64,000 nt of DNA from Paraburkholderia sprentiae WSM5005. Lineage in GTDB: Bacteria; Pseudomonadota; Gammaproteobacteria; Burkholderiales; Burkholderiaceae. Position 1 is the first letter of the stretch; every line of letters starts with the position of its first letter. The translations under genes were made by a program, and so were the position numbers. The notes beneath the pieces were generated by a model. The model worked only from the letters and a program-made list of their open reading frames with translations. It did not search any database and was not told where the DNA came from. Positions 55,662 to 64,000 of the stretch are shown here, piece after piece. The stretch lies in assembly GCF_001865575.2 (NCBI RefSeq), contig NZ_CP017565.2, positions 248,001-312,000 of the forward strand. Reading direction: 5' to 3'.

Positions 55662-56279
55662 CTATTGTTCTTCCAGAACGAGCCGGACCAGTGCATCGCC
55701 AAAGTCCTCAGTCGTATATTTTCCGCCTGGTTTAAGCCAGGTCATGGCATGCCGCAGCGATCCGAAGATAACCTGTTCAGCGATCACAGGGTCGCAACGC
55801 AGCAGGCCAGATTCGTGACAGGCGTGAAGAGTCCGAATCCAGCTGTCGCGGTAGCGTGCCCGATATCGCTTCAGCTCCTGCAACGCAGACGGCGGGGCAT
55901 CGCGCCAATCGAAATAGAGAACCATATGAAAGTCCTTCCGCTCATCATGAATGACTGCATCCAATTCCAGACGAATCAACTCACGTAACTGACGATATGG
56001 GTCCTGATCTGCCGCAAGGACTTTGTCGAATCCAATAGAAACGGTGAGAAACGCTTCTCGCATGATCTCGACAAGCATTTCTTCCTTCGACGCGAAATGA
56101 TGAAAGAGACTTCCAGACAAAAGGCCGACGGAATCGGCAATGTCCCTCACCGTTGTACCTTTGTATCCCCGCGAGCGGAATAGCGCCGCGGCGGCACGGA
56201 GGATTTTGTCGCGCGGCACTTCTTCGTTGGAGCGGCGCGCACGTCTTCTCGCTGGAACCGACATATCAGTCATCTTCAT
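55662..56279 (-). CDS. TetR-family transcriptional regulator
   Basis: 205 residues from ATG 56279, overlapping the AraC stop by four bases. HTH region: AAAALFRSRGYKGTTVRDIA then DSVGLLSGSLFHHFASKEEM. The C-terminal domain (HDERKDFHMVLYFDWRDAPP, SLRHAMTWLKPGGKYTTEDF) is of the type that senses acyl-CoAs. It is a good candidate to bind the palindromes in the araC/thiolase promoter. Confidence 0.86.
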   Translation of the reverse strand: MKMTDMSVPARRRARRSNEEVPRDKILRAAAALFRSRGYKGTTVRDIADSVGLLSGSLFHHFASKEEMLVEIMREAFLTVSIGFDKVLAADQDPYRQLRELIRLELDAVIHDERKDFHMVLYFDWRDAPPSALQELKRYRARYRDSWIRTLHACHESGLLRCDPVIAEQVIFGSLRHAMTWLKPGGKYTTEDFGDALVRLVLEEQ

Positions 56280-57139
56280 TTGGTTTCGCTGTTGCAAGTG
56301 ATGTCCGCTGTATTCGCGCACATCAAGTCTCTGGGTGTAATGCCGCAGAAACGACGCACTGAGTGGCTTAAGTGTGTCAGGTCCGCATGGCCGGTCTCGA
56401 GCGCCAGCTCGGTGATGGATTCGTCTGCGTCTAAACTCTCGAGGAAGTTTCTAACACGCTTCCATGCGCGCAGTTTGCGAAGCGGGATACCGACTTCCGA
56501 TTTGAACAGGTGTAGCAAGCGCGAAAGTGAAACATTGACGATGCCGGCGAGATCAATTGCGCTGTCTTGCGCGGACGGTTCCTCACGAATTCTATCCAGC
56601 ACGCGTTCGATCCGCGGATCGAGGTCGCGACGGGTGAGAGTCGCGCCGAAGATCTTCCACTCGGCATCGAGAGCGCTGAGCCTCTGCGGAGCAGCGGTCT
56701 GCTGCAAATCTCTAACGAGATGCAGCACCCGCTGCCTTAGCAGGTCCAATTGAGGCTGTCCGGCTATGTTCGGCAACTCCTTTTGGAGGTCGAATACTTC
56801 AGGCTCGAGCAGGACCATGTGCACTTCACCTTTACTGTCGCCGACCTCGAAGCGGTGAGGGGTGTGGTCGGGCACAACCGTGACGCAGCAGTTTTGCCAA
56901 TGTTCTTCGCCCACCTGGATGCAGAATCCACAGTCTGATTCAGACACATAGACGACGGCAGCCCCCAAGCCGTGAACGGCGTCGGCAATTGGCATGCTGC
57001 GCAAGAGCAACATTTCTGCAGAAGCCACAAGCAATGCTGGGCCGCACTTGCAGTGCGTGGGCTGCCAGCGTGCGGTCGCCTTGCGCTGTGCGCGACCCGG
57101 TGACGTGTCCTTGGCTGTGTGCGATGTGATGTAAGGCAT
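56276..57139 (-). CDS. AraC-family transcriptional regulator
   Basis: About 287 residues from ATG 57139 (ATG 57151 would put the start inside an operator). An N-terminal cupin-like sensor (CCVTVVPDHTPHRFEVGDSK) precedes the two HTH motifs: SAIDLAGIVNVSLSRLLHLF and ESITELALETGHADLTHLSH followed by RRFCGITPRDL. Divergent from the thiolase operon and co-transcribed with tetR. The function is likely activation of the degradation operon by its inducer. Confidence 0.85.
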   Translation of the reverse strand: MPYITSHTAKDTSPGRAQRKATARWQPTHCKCGPALLVASAEMLLLRSMPIADAVHGLGAAVVYVSESDCGFCIQVGEEHWQNCCVTVVPDHTPHRFEVGDSKGEVHMVLLEPEVFDLQKELPNIAGQPQLDLLRQRVLHLVRDLQQTAAPQRLSALDAEWKIFGATLTRRDLDPRIERVLDRIREEPSAQDSAIDLAGIVNVSLSRLLHLFKSEVGIPLRKLRAWKRVRNFLESLDADESITELALETGHADLTHLSHSVRRFCGITPRDLMCANTADITCNSETK

Positions 57140-58423
57140 AAAACCAAGCATATGCTAGGTTGTCCTGCTTCGATCAGTAGTGTTTCCCCTAGCGATGCTC
57201 GGGCGTTTCACGGCATGTTTAAACAAGCATTTGCTTGGTATTGGATTTACAGTGAGACCTGCCAAAAGTGCTATAGGGGAACGAAATTGCGAAGAGCGGT
57301 CATTGTTTCGACGGCGCGAACGCCCATCGGCAAAGCGTTCCGCGGGTCGCTGAATTGCACGAAATCTCCAACCCTGATGGGGCATGCCATCCGTCACGCG
57401 GTGCGGCGAGCATCAGCTGAGGGATCCGAAGTTGACGACGTTGTTGTAGGCACCGTGCTTGGTGCAGGAACGGCAGGAGGGAATCTGGCACGTTTTGCGG
57501 CACTGGCCGCAGGCCTACCTGAGACCGTGTCCGGTCAAACTCTTGACCGCCAGTGCTCGTCAGGTTTGATGGCGATCGCGACTGCCGCCAAGCAGATCAT
57601 GGTTGATGGAATGCAAATCGTTGTCGCAGGCGGTCAGGAGAACATTTCCGCCTTGCAGGAGCGGTACATGGCTTGGACAGCGGACGAGCAGGATCCCGCA
57701 GTCGTCGCTTCTGCCGCGCATGCCTACATGCCGATGTTGCAGACCGCAGAATTCGTGTCGGAAAAGTACGGCCTCAGCCGGATCGCGCAAGACGAGTACG
57801 CACTCGAATCGCAGTTGCGAACGGCGGCGGCGCAACGGGCCGGCGTGTTTGACGATGAGATCGTTCCCATCCGCACAACGATGAAGGTGGTCGACAACGC
57901 TACTCAGACGATCTCATTCAAGGAGGTCGAACTTGCGCGCGATGAGGGCAATCGACCCGACACGACGTTGGACAATCTCCAGAAATTGCAACCGGTTCTG
58001 GAGGGAGGGCGGGTGACGGCGGGCAATGCAAGTCAGCTCTCAGATGGGGCGTCCGCGTGCGTCTTGATGGACAGCCAGCTCGCGGAGAGGCGTGGACTAG
58101 ACATTCTCGGTACCTACCTTGGCATGGCCGTGGCTGGTTGTGCGCCGGAGGAAATGGGCATTGGCCCAGTCTATGCCATCCCGAAACTTCTGGCCCATCA
58201 CGGTCTGCGAGTTCAGGACGTGGGCCTGTGGGAATTGAACGAGGCGTTTGCGTGCCAGGCTCTCTACTGCCGCGACCGGCTTGGTATTGACCCGCTCAGC
58301 TACAACGTTCACGGCGGAGGCATTTCCGTCGGGCATCCCTACGGCATGACCGGTGCACGGCTCGTCGGACACGCGTTGCTCGAAGGACGGCGACGAAAGG
58401 TCCGGTATGTAGTCGTATCGATG
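57065..58423 (+). repeat. 1.36-kb inverted repeat, right copy
   Basis: Counterpart of 51979-53337. It begins within the AraC gene and ends just before the final CVGGGMG of the thiolase, so this copy belongs to the intact operon and is probably the source. Confidence 0.88.
57143..57239. promoter_or_regulatory. two palindromic operators in araC-thiolase promoter
   Basis: ACCAAGCATATGCTAGGT (57143-57160) overlaps the upstream araC start region; AACAAGCATTTGCTTGGT (57222-57239) lies about 50 bases before the thiolase start. Centres are 79 bases apart. Near-perfect dyads of this length suit a TetR dimer. Confidence 0.62.
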
Positions 58424-58474
58424 TGCGTGGGTGGTGGCATGGGTGCTGCAGCTCTTTTTGAGGTTGCCATGTGA
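57287..58474 (+). CDS. acetyl-CoA acetyltransferase/3-ketoacyl-CoA thiolase
   Basis: 395 residues from TTG 57287 with GGGGA six bases upstream. All catalytic parts are present: nucleophile Cys in DRQCSSGLMAIA, NEAFACQ, His in GHPYGMTGA, second Cys in MCVGGGMGAA. It cleaves a 3-ketoacyl-CoA with CoA. First gene of a coupled operon with ligase, hydratase-dehydrogenase and hydratase genes, so it performs the last beta-oxidation step on the ligase product. Confidence 0.92.
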   Translation: MRRAVIVSTARTPIGKAFRGSLNCTKSPTLMGHAIRHAVRRASAEGSEVDDVVVGTVLGAGTAGGNLARFAALAAGLPETVSGQTLDRQCSSGLMAIATAAKQIMVDGMQIVVAGGQENISALQERYMAWTADEQDPAVVASAAHAYMPMLQTAEFVSEKYGLSRIAQDEYALESQLRTAAAQRAGVFDDEIVPIRTTMKVVDNATQTISFKEVELARDEGNRPDTTLDNLQKLQPVLEGGRVTAGNASQLSDGASACVLMDSQLAERRGLDILGTYLGMAVAGCAPEEMGIGPVYAIPKLLAHHGLRVQDVGLWELNEAFACQALYCRDRLGIDPLSYNVHGGGISVGHPYGMTGARLVGHALLEGRRRKVRYVVVSMCVGGGMGAAALFEVAM

Positions 58475-60120
58475 TGCGAAATGAGAAGTCAATCTCCCGT
58501 CGTATCTGGACGCGATACTACAGCGATCCGGAAGCACAATTCGCGCTGCGGAAGGACAACGGCCTGGCCATTTTCCGCGAGGCAGTTCGAAGGAACTCCG
58601 GCGGCGCAGCCATTCACTATTTCGACGCGACGATCAGCTACGGGGAGCTCGACGAGCTCTCGGGAAAGTTTGCGGCGTGGCTGCACTCGCGCGGAGTGGG
58701 CGTGGGTGATCGCGTAGCGCTGTACCTGCAAAACGTCCCGCAGTTTCTCATCTGTCTTCTGGGCGCATGGAAGGTGGGCGCAGTCGGCGTCAGTATCAAC
58801 CCGATGAATCGCTCCCGGGAGCTATCGCTCCTGCTTGCTGATTCGGGATCGAAGGTGCTGGTTCTGCATCCGGAGCTTTTCGAGGAGACAGCTTGCGAAG
58901 TGCTTCGGAGCTTCCCCGATGTCACTACTGTGACGACGTCGGCACGCGATTTTCAGGCGCGCAACGACGAAAGGATTTTTACTGAGGGCGGAATTGATTG
59001 CTGTGAAGGCACGCTGAATCTCAAAAGCGTGCTGGCTTGTTCGGGGCATGCCCTCCATTCAGTGGGTGTTTCGCCAGAGTCGAGCGCAATGCTGGTCTAC
59101 ACCTCCGGCACGACGGGTGTGCCGAAGGCCGCCGTCGTCTCGCATTTGAACTTCGCGTACGGTGCGGAAATCTGGCATCGCTGGATCAGCTTGCCGGATG
59201 GAGCTCCCGTGCTCGGTATGGCGCCGCTGTTCCACATCACGGGGCTGATGGCGCATCTTGGCCTGTGCTGGGCCGCAGCCTCTCCGGTCATTCTTTGTAT
59301 GCGCTTTCATCCGCAAGTGGCGGCCGATGCAGCCACGGAGTGGAGCGCGCGGTTTGTCGTCGGGGCTATCACTGCCTTCATCGCAATGCTGAACCATCCA
59401 GACATCACCCGCGAGCACCTGGCGTCGCTAACGAATGTGTACACCGGTGGGGCGCCTGTGCCAGCGACAGTGGTAGACGACTTCGAGCGCAAATTCGGTC
59501 AGAGGATCAGGAACTGTTACGGCCTAACCGAGAGCACCTCGCTGGCAATCGGGATTCCGCCGACGGCGACCGCTCCCATCGGTGCGCTTGGTTCGATCTC
59601 TATAGGCGTTCCCGTTTGGGACACAGACGTATGCATCGTCGGAGATGACGGTGACCCTGTGCCCCATGAAGAGGTTGGTGAGATACGGATCAGGGGTCCC
59701 CAAATCGTCTCGGGCTATTGGCAACGCGAACAGGAGACGGGCGAGACCTTCCGTGGCGGCTGGCTCTGCACCGGTGATGTCGGGTATATGGATTCGAATG
59801 GCTGGGTCTTCGTTGTTGACAGAAAGAAGGATGTGATCATCGCTTCCGGTTACAAGGTATGGCCGAAAGAAGTCGAGGATGTCATCTACGGACATCCGGC
59901 GATCCGGGAGGTGGCTGTGGTCGGTGCGCAGGACCCGTACCGGGGCGAGACGGTGAAGGCCGTCGTCAGCCTGAAACCCGGATTCTCCCTTGAACCGGAG
60001 GAACTCATCGCCTACTGCAAGGAGCGCATGGCGGCTTACAAGTATCCTCGTATCGTCGAGGTCATCTCCGATCTGCCGAAGACGGTAACTGGCAAGATCC
60101 TGCGGAGGGAATTGCGATGA
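58474..60120 (+). CDS. acyl-CoA ligase (AMP-forming)
   Basis: 548 residues from ATG 58474, one base into the thiolase stop. ANL-family motifs: P-loop VYTSGTTGVPKAAVVSHLNF, NCYGLTESTS, WLCTGDVGYMDSNGWVFVVD, and the catalytic Lys in PKTVTGKILRRELR. It activates a carboxylic acid to its CoA ester with ATP. The substrate is unknown; the context suggests the acid from a hydrophobic or cyclic compound. Confidence 0.92.
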   Translation: MRNEKSISRRIWTRYYSDPEAQFALRKDNGLAIFREAVRRNSGGAAIHYFDATISYGELDELSGKFAAWLHSRGVGVGDRVALYLQNVPQFLICLLGAWKVGAVGVSINPMNRSRELSLLLADSGSKVLVLHPELFEETACEVLRSFPDVTTVTTSARDFQARNDERIFTEGGIDCCEGTLNLKSVLACSGHALHSVGVSPESSAMLVYTSGTTGVPKAAVVSHLNFAYGAEIWHRWISLPDGAPVLGMAPLFHITGLMAHLGLCWAAASPVILCMRFHPQVAADAATEWSARFVVGAITAFIAMLNHPDITREHLASLTNVYTGGAPVPATVVDDFERKFGQRIRNCYGLTESTSLAIGIPPTATAPIGALGSISIGVPVWDTDVCIVGDDGDPVPHEEVGEIRIRGPQIVSGYWQREQETGETFRGGWLCTGDVGYMDSNGWVFVVDRKKDVIIASGYKVWPKEVEDVIYGHPAIREVAVVGAQDPYRGETVKAVVSLKPGFSLEPEELIAYCKERMAAYKYPRIVEVISDLPKTVTGKILRRELR

Positions 60121-62276
60121 ACTCAACCCAAAAAAGGCCGTCCGACGTCGTACGTTTTGAGGCGCGCGAAACACTAGGCGTGGTGCTGATCGATTCTCCG
60201 CCCTTGAATGTGCTCACCGGGCAGGTCATCGCTGGACTTGCCGATGCCTTGGATGCCTTCGAGCGCGACCGATCACTTCGGGCACTTGTTGTCTGTTGCG
60301 CGGGGCGGACATTTGTCGTAGGCGGCGACCTGCACGCGCTGGATTCGGCGGAGTTCACGTCCGCACCTTATAACCACATCCTTGCCCGCCTGGAGTCCTG
60401 TGATCGGCCTGTGTTCTGTGCCCTGCATGGCAATGTACTGGGCGGGGGACTCGAGCTTGCGCTGGCGTGTCACTACAGAGTCGCGCTGGTCGATACCCGT
60501 TTGGGCCTGCCGGAGATCAAGATCGGTGTGCTCCCTGGCTCTTTGGGAACTCAGAGGTTGCCCCGGCTTATTCCGGCTCAGGACGCTATCTCGATGATGT
60601 TAAGCGGTCAAGCTATCGACGCGAGGGCGGCATTCAAGAGCGGCCTGATCGATTTGATTGACGAGGTACATCCCAACGCTCTGGAATCCGGCGTGCGGTT
60701 TGCGGAAGCGCAGCTTTCCAGGGGCGCGGGCGCTCGCCCTACGCGGGCTCTCCCGGTCAAGGCGGAAGGTCTTCCGCGCGACTACTTCACAAAAAAACTG
60801 GCAGAAGCGGAGAAGTCCCCGGTTCCCGCCGCGCGCGCGATCGTTGAGTGCGTCCAGGTGGCGGTGGAAGATAGCTTCGATGTCGGGGAGCAACTCGAGG
60901 CGTTGCGCTTCGACCAATGCCGCAGGTCGAAGCAGTCTACCGCGATGCGACATGTGTTCTTTGCCGAGCGTGAGGCGCGGCAGGTTCCAGGAATTGGAGC
61001 AGGCACCGACCAGAGGGTGCTCCGCAAGATAGGAGTGGTTGGGGCCGGTACCATGGGAGCCGGCATTGCGATGAACTTCATGAACATCGGCATACCAACA
61101 GTCCTCCTCGAAACACGACAGGAATTGCTGGACAAGGGTCTCGCAAACATTCGCGCCACCTACAATTCCGGCGTAAAGAAAGGTCGGCTCGATGAAACGA
61201 CCGCCCGCCGACGCCTTGAGTGTTTGGAGGGCACGTTGCAAGAGGGCGATCTGGCGGACTGCGATCTTGTCATTGAGGCCGTGTTCGAGGATCTTGAGCT
61301 CAAGCAATCGCTCATGCGGCGGCTGGGCCGCATCTGCAGGCAAGGGGCGATCCTCGCCACAAATACTTCCACACTTGATGTCGACGCGATCGCACTGGCA
61401 AGCGGAAGAGCGTCTGACGTCGTTGGATTGCACTTCTTCAGTCCCGCACATGTCATGCGGCTGCTAGAGGTAGTACGGGGTGCCCGCACATCGCCTGACG
61501 TACTCGCCACCACCGTGGCGCTTGCCGGGCGGCTCGGAAAGGTACCGGTGGTTAGCGGTGTCTGCTACGGATTCGTTGGTAACCGCATGGCAGAGCCCTA
61601 CATGCGTGAAGCCGAGTTCCTGCTTTTGGAAGGCGCCACGCCGCAACAGATCGACGACGCGGTGCAAGATGTTTTGCGGCTTGGCATGGCAATGGGGCCG
61701 TGTCGCATGCTTGACCTGGCGGGCATTGATGTTGGTGCGAAGACGCTGATCGAACTGGGCAAACAAGGCGGGCTCCCGCCGGACCCATCCTATAGGGTTG
61801 TTTGCCAGCAGCTCTTTCGCGACGGGCGTTGGGGGCAGAAGACAGGCAGCGGCTACTACCGCTATGTGGGGCGCGCTCGTGAGCCCGAACCGCTCACTTC
61901 TGACGTATGTGAGATATTGGCAAATGAGTTCGATATCCGCCGTGGGCGCACAATCAGCGATGGGGAAATCTGTGAGCGCCTGATGCTGCCACTGATAAAC
62001 GAGGGGTTCAGGATCCTGGAAGAGGAAATTGCAATGCGCCCGGGTGACATTGACGTGGTCTGGACCGCGGGCTACGGGTTCCCGGCTCACCGTGGTGGTC
62101 CGATGTGGATGGCAAACGCATGGGGCCTGCCTAACGTGCTTGATCGTATCCAGCACTATCAACGCACATTAGGAAATCGCTTCGGATATTGGACACCGGC
62201 GAAACTTCTCGTGGAGCTTGCACAGCAGGGTGCCACGATCAATCGTCTCGCGGCCTCCAAAGCGGGGGTGGCATGA
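60117..62276 (+). CDS. FadB/FadJ-like enoyl-CoA hydratase/3-hydroxyacyl-CoA dehydrogenase fusion
   Basis: 719 residues, ATGA overlap with the ligase. N-terminal crotonase domain: GRTFVVGGDLHAL, GNVLGGGLELALACHYRVAL and GLPEIKIGVLPGSLGTQRLP, with both catalytic Glu. C-terminal dehydrogenase: NAD motif KIGVVGAGTMGAGIAMNFMN, catalytic His in VVGLHFFSPAHVMRLLEVV, PVVSGVCYGFVGNRM. It hydrates the enoyl-CoA and oxidises the hydroxyl. Confidence 0.92.
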   Translation: MNSTQKRPSDVVRFEARETLGVVLIDSPPLNVLTGQVIAGLADALDAFERDRSLRALVVCCAGRTFVVGGDLHALDSAEFTSAPYNHILARLESCDRPVFCALHGNVLGGGLELALACHYRVALVDTRLGLPEIKIGVLPGSLGTQRLPRLIPAQDAISMMLSGQAIDARAAFKSGLIDLIDEVHPNALESGVRFAEAQLSRGAGARPTRALPVKAEGLPRDYFTKKLAEAEKSPVPAARAIVECVQVAVEDSFDVGEQLEALRFDQCRRSKQSTAMRHVFFAEREARQVPGIGAGTDQRVLRKIGVVGAGTMGAGIAMNFMNIGIPTVLLETRQELLDKGLANIRATYNSGVKKGRLDETTARRRLECLEGTLQEGDLADCDLVIEAVFEDLELKQSLMRRLGRICRQGAILATNTSTLDVDAIALASGRASDVVGLHFFSPAHVMRLLEVVRGARTSPDVLATTVALAGRLGKVPVVSGVCYGFVGNRMAEPYMREAEFLLLEGATPQQIDDAVQDVLRLGMAMGPCRMLDLAGIDVGAKTLIELGKQGGLPPDPSYRVVCQQLFRDGRWGQKTGSGYYRYVGRAREPEPLTSDVCEILANEFDIRRGRTISDGEICERLMLPLINEGFRILEEEIAMRPGDIDVVWTAGYGFPAHRGGPMWMANAWGLPNVLDRIQHYQRTLGNRFGYWTPAKLLVELAQQGATINRLAASKAGVA

Positions 62277-63046
62277 GCGAAGCCAATGCCGCGGTCAGGC
62301 TGGATATCGACGGTCCGGTTTTGATCATTACACTGTCCAGGCCAAAGGTTTTGAACGCAGTCAACACTGAAATGTCGAAAGAGCTCTCGGCTGCGATCCG
62401 GGAACTGGACCATCGGTCGGATTTGAGGGTGGGGGTCATTACAGGAGCGGGGGGAAATTTCTGCGCCGGGATGGACTTGAAGGCGTTCGCTCAGGGCGAG
62501 CGGCCGTTCCTGGAGGAAGGAGGGTTTGCCGGACTGGTAGAAAAGCTTCCGACCAAGCCCCTCATTGCTGCGGTCGAAGGCTACGCCCTCGCGGGCGGCT
62601 TCGAAATCGTGTTGTCCTGCGACATGCTGGTTGCTTCGCGTAATGCGCAGTTTGGCCTGCCAGAAGTTCGGCGTGGATTGATCGCGGCTGCGGGGGGGCT
62701 GTTGCGTTTGCCACGCCTTATCGCTCGGAATCTTGCGATGGAGCTCGCGCTCACGGGGCGCAACCTGACTGCAGAAGAGGCATGGGAAGCGGGACTTTTG
62801 AATCGGCTGGTAGATGTCGGAGGGGCGCTTCCCGCGGCGCTCGACGTTGCGCGTATTGTCGCATCGGGTGCGCCGATGTCGGTCGCGACCAGCAAGAACC
62901 TGATATTGCACGGAAGGACGTGGGCCGAGTCGGATATGTTCGATCGCCAGAAGCCTGCAGCCGATGCAGTACTCGCATCGCAGGACGCGATCGAGGGTGC
63001 CCGTGCATTCGTGCAGAAGCGCGAACCTGTGTGGGTTGGACGTTAG
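62273..63046 (+). CDS. enoyl-CoA hydratase/isomerase family protein
   Basis: 257 residues, ATGA overlap with the preceding gene. Crotonase motifs: GNFCAGMDLKAFAQG (oxyanion hole), AAVEGYALAGGFEIVLSCD, FGLPEVRRGLIAAAGGLLRL. A second hydratase besides the fused one points to an isomerase or ring-handling step special to the substrate. Confidence 0.9.
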   Translation: MSEANAAVRLDIDGPVLIITLSRPKVLNAVNTEMSKELSAAIRELDHRSDLRVGVITGAGGNFCAGMDLKAFAQGERPFLEEGGFAGLVEKLPTKPLIAAVEGYALAGGFEIVLSCDMLVASRNAQFGLPEVRRGLIAAAGGLLRLPRLIARNLAMELALTGRNLTAEEAWEAGLLNRLVDVGGALPAALDVARIVASGAPMSVATSKNLILHGRTWAESDMFDRQKPAADAVLASQDAIEGARAFVQKREPVWVGR

Positions 63047-63651
63047 CAGCTGACAGCCGACACCAGGAACCGGTGCGTAATGTGCATTTCGCTCGGGTCT
63101 TCTACGTCGGTTCGTTGTTGCAATCGAGCCTTTTCGGTGCCTCGATATGGTGCTGATCTTCAGCGACAGCACCTGACCGTGGGGACGACGTTCCGCCGGT
63201 CCCCGGTGCGTCCGCTGCGTCCCGGGACCGCCGCACGCTGTTGCGGCAGGCACTACGGCGAGACGGCAGCTACGCCTCGCTCGTCATAGGCTGGCCTTCG
63301 GGTGTCAGCGTCAGCAACAACTTTAGGGCTTCCCCATGCTGGTGTTTGGGCGGCCTCGATCCTTCCCATACCCGTGCGGCGAAAGCCCGGCCATGGGCAT
63401 CAGGGGCGCGCCGTTTGCAACCGGCTGAGGCCCGGTGTGTTATCCGGTGGTGCTCGACCTGGTCAGCAGGCCTATCGTCGATAAGCGACGTCAGTCCATC
63501 CGTATATGAACTGACACTATGCGCATTGGGTATCGTGTAGCTGTAGCGGCGCAACGAGGGCGTGATCCAAGCGGGTCGTCCGCAACTGGCGTTCCCGCAG
63601 ACATTGCTCGATGCGATAGTAACTCGTGCGCATCGTCGCGGTGACGACTGA
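63047..63651. other. 605-base stretch without recognised gene
   Basis: Long but poorly protein-like frames on both strands. It may contain an old IS remnant that could not be identified. Confidence 0.4.
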
Positions 63652-64000
63652 TCAGAGAGCATTTTCGAGTGAAGTGAATCGCCCCGCGTGAAACACCAAT
63701 GGTGCACCATCCCGGCTTGCCGTGCGCACAACTCGACCAACGAAGAGCAGGTGATCGCCTGCGTCCCGGCAGTCATCATGCGCACAGACGAGCGTTGCGA
63801 TCGCCCCATCAATAACTGGGACGCATTCGGGTGCTTCGATTAATGCCACGTCGATAAACTTGTCTGCAACGCCGGAGCTGGCAAAACGACGCGCCAAATG
63901 CTCGTGGTCGCACGAAAGAAAATTAATCGCAAAATGGGAGCAGTGGCGAAACGCTGCAAGATTCGGCGAATGGTTGTCGAGGCTCCAGAGAATGAGTGGT
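63652..64000 (-). CDS. flavin reductase domain protein, N-terminus beyond window
   Basis: The last 115 residues are here: LILWSLDNHSPNLAAFRHCS, HFAINFLSCDHEHLARRFAS, then DHLLFVGRVVRTASRDGAPL and VFHAGRFTSL. This is the FMN-binding split barrel of the small reductase component of two-component monooxygenases. The oxygenase partner is probably outside the window. The gene converges on the thiolase operon. Confidence 0.85.
   Translation of the reverse strand, partial: PLILWSLDNHSPNLAAFRHCSHFAINFLSCDHEHLARRFASSGVADKFIDVALIEAPECVPVIDGAIATLVCAHDDCRDAGDHLLFVGRVVRTASRDGAPLVFHAGRFTSLENAL

Noticed and set aside
63270..63812. Minus-strand 180-residue frame near the right edge
   Set aside because: It runs across the end of the flavin reductase in another frame and shows no known domain.

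Overview
The window reads as accessory DNA from a beta-proteobacterium of the Burkholderiales, most likely a Paraburkholderia/Caballeronia-type genome (second chromosome or megaplasmid). The grounds are codon and protein style, a Burkholderia-type porin, KfrA-like and Burkholderia-type integrase genes, and many IS remnants. No rRNA, tRNA or CRISPR array was found by eye. The species is an inference from protein style, not from a database search.

Left part (0.1-15.4 kb): a catabolic island that looks built for an opine-like or related secondary-amine amino acid. It has an outer-membrane porin, an ABC importer of the octopine/histidine class (two permeases, ATPase, binding protein), a LysR regulator, and divergently a three-subunit FAD/[2Fe-2S] amine (opine or D-hydroxyproline type) dehydrogenase followed by RidA. 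A second orphan binding protein, an MmgE/PrpD-family enzyme, an enolase-superfamily enzyme and the remnant of a second porin complete it. The substrate is not known. Next come a degenerate GGDEF-EAL protein with a small upstream ORF, an ArgP-like LysR regulator, a permease overlapping a membrane fatty-acid desaturase, an O-methyltransferase, an alpha/beta-hydrolase that has lost two catalytic residues, an NlpC/P60-like protein and a broken LysE exporter (15.4-23.8 kb).

Middle part (24-43.7 kb): an island and IS graveyard. It starts with an extra, frameshifted cysteinyl-tRNA synthetase. A DUF1488-like gene, a tyrosine integrase, a frameshifted KfrA-like gene and an intact MbcA/RES toxin-antitoxin pair follow. 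Then there are fragments of IS5, IS21, IS30, IS3 and IS6 elements, a serine recombinase, acyl-CoA dehydrogenase, CoA-transferase, benzoylformate decarboxylase, an MFS transporter and galU. Between them lie apparently intact genes: a nitroreductase, cyanase, a TetR regulator with a 29-bp palindrome nearby, an RmlC homologue and a string of very small ORFs ending in a strong hairpin terminator.

Right part (43.7-64 kb): a hydrophobic-compound catabolic locus. The minus strand carries DUF1302, DUF1329, YCF48-like and MMPL/RND transporter genes plus a truncated binding protein, a set typical of sterol, terpenoid or aromatic degraders. A divergent regulatory block (AraC and TetR regulators, Old Yellow Enzyme family oxidoreductase) faces a tightly coupled operon: thiolase, acyl-CoA ligase, FadB-like fusion and enoyl-CoA hydratase. 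A flavin reductase runs off the right edge. The thiolase with its promoter is duplicated as a 1.36-kb inverted repeat, and the left copy is fused to the C-terminus of a flavoprotein monooxygenase. Frames broken by apparent single-base indels recur throughout, from genuine decay, sequencing error or both.
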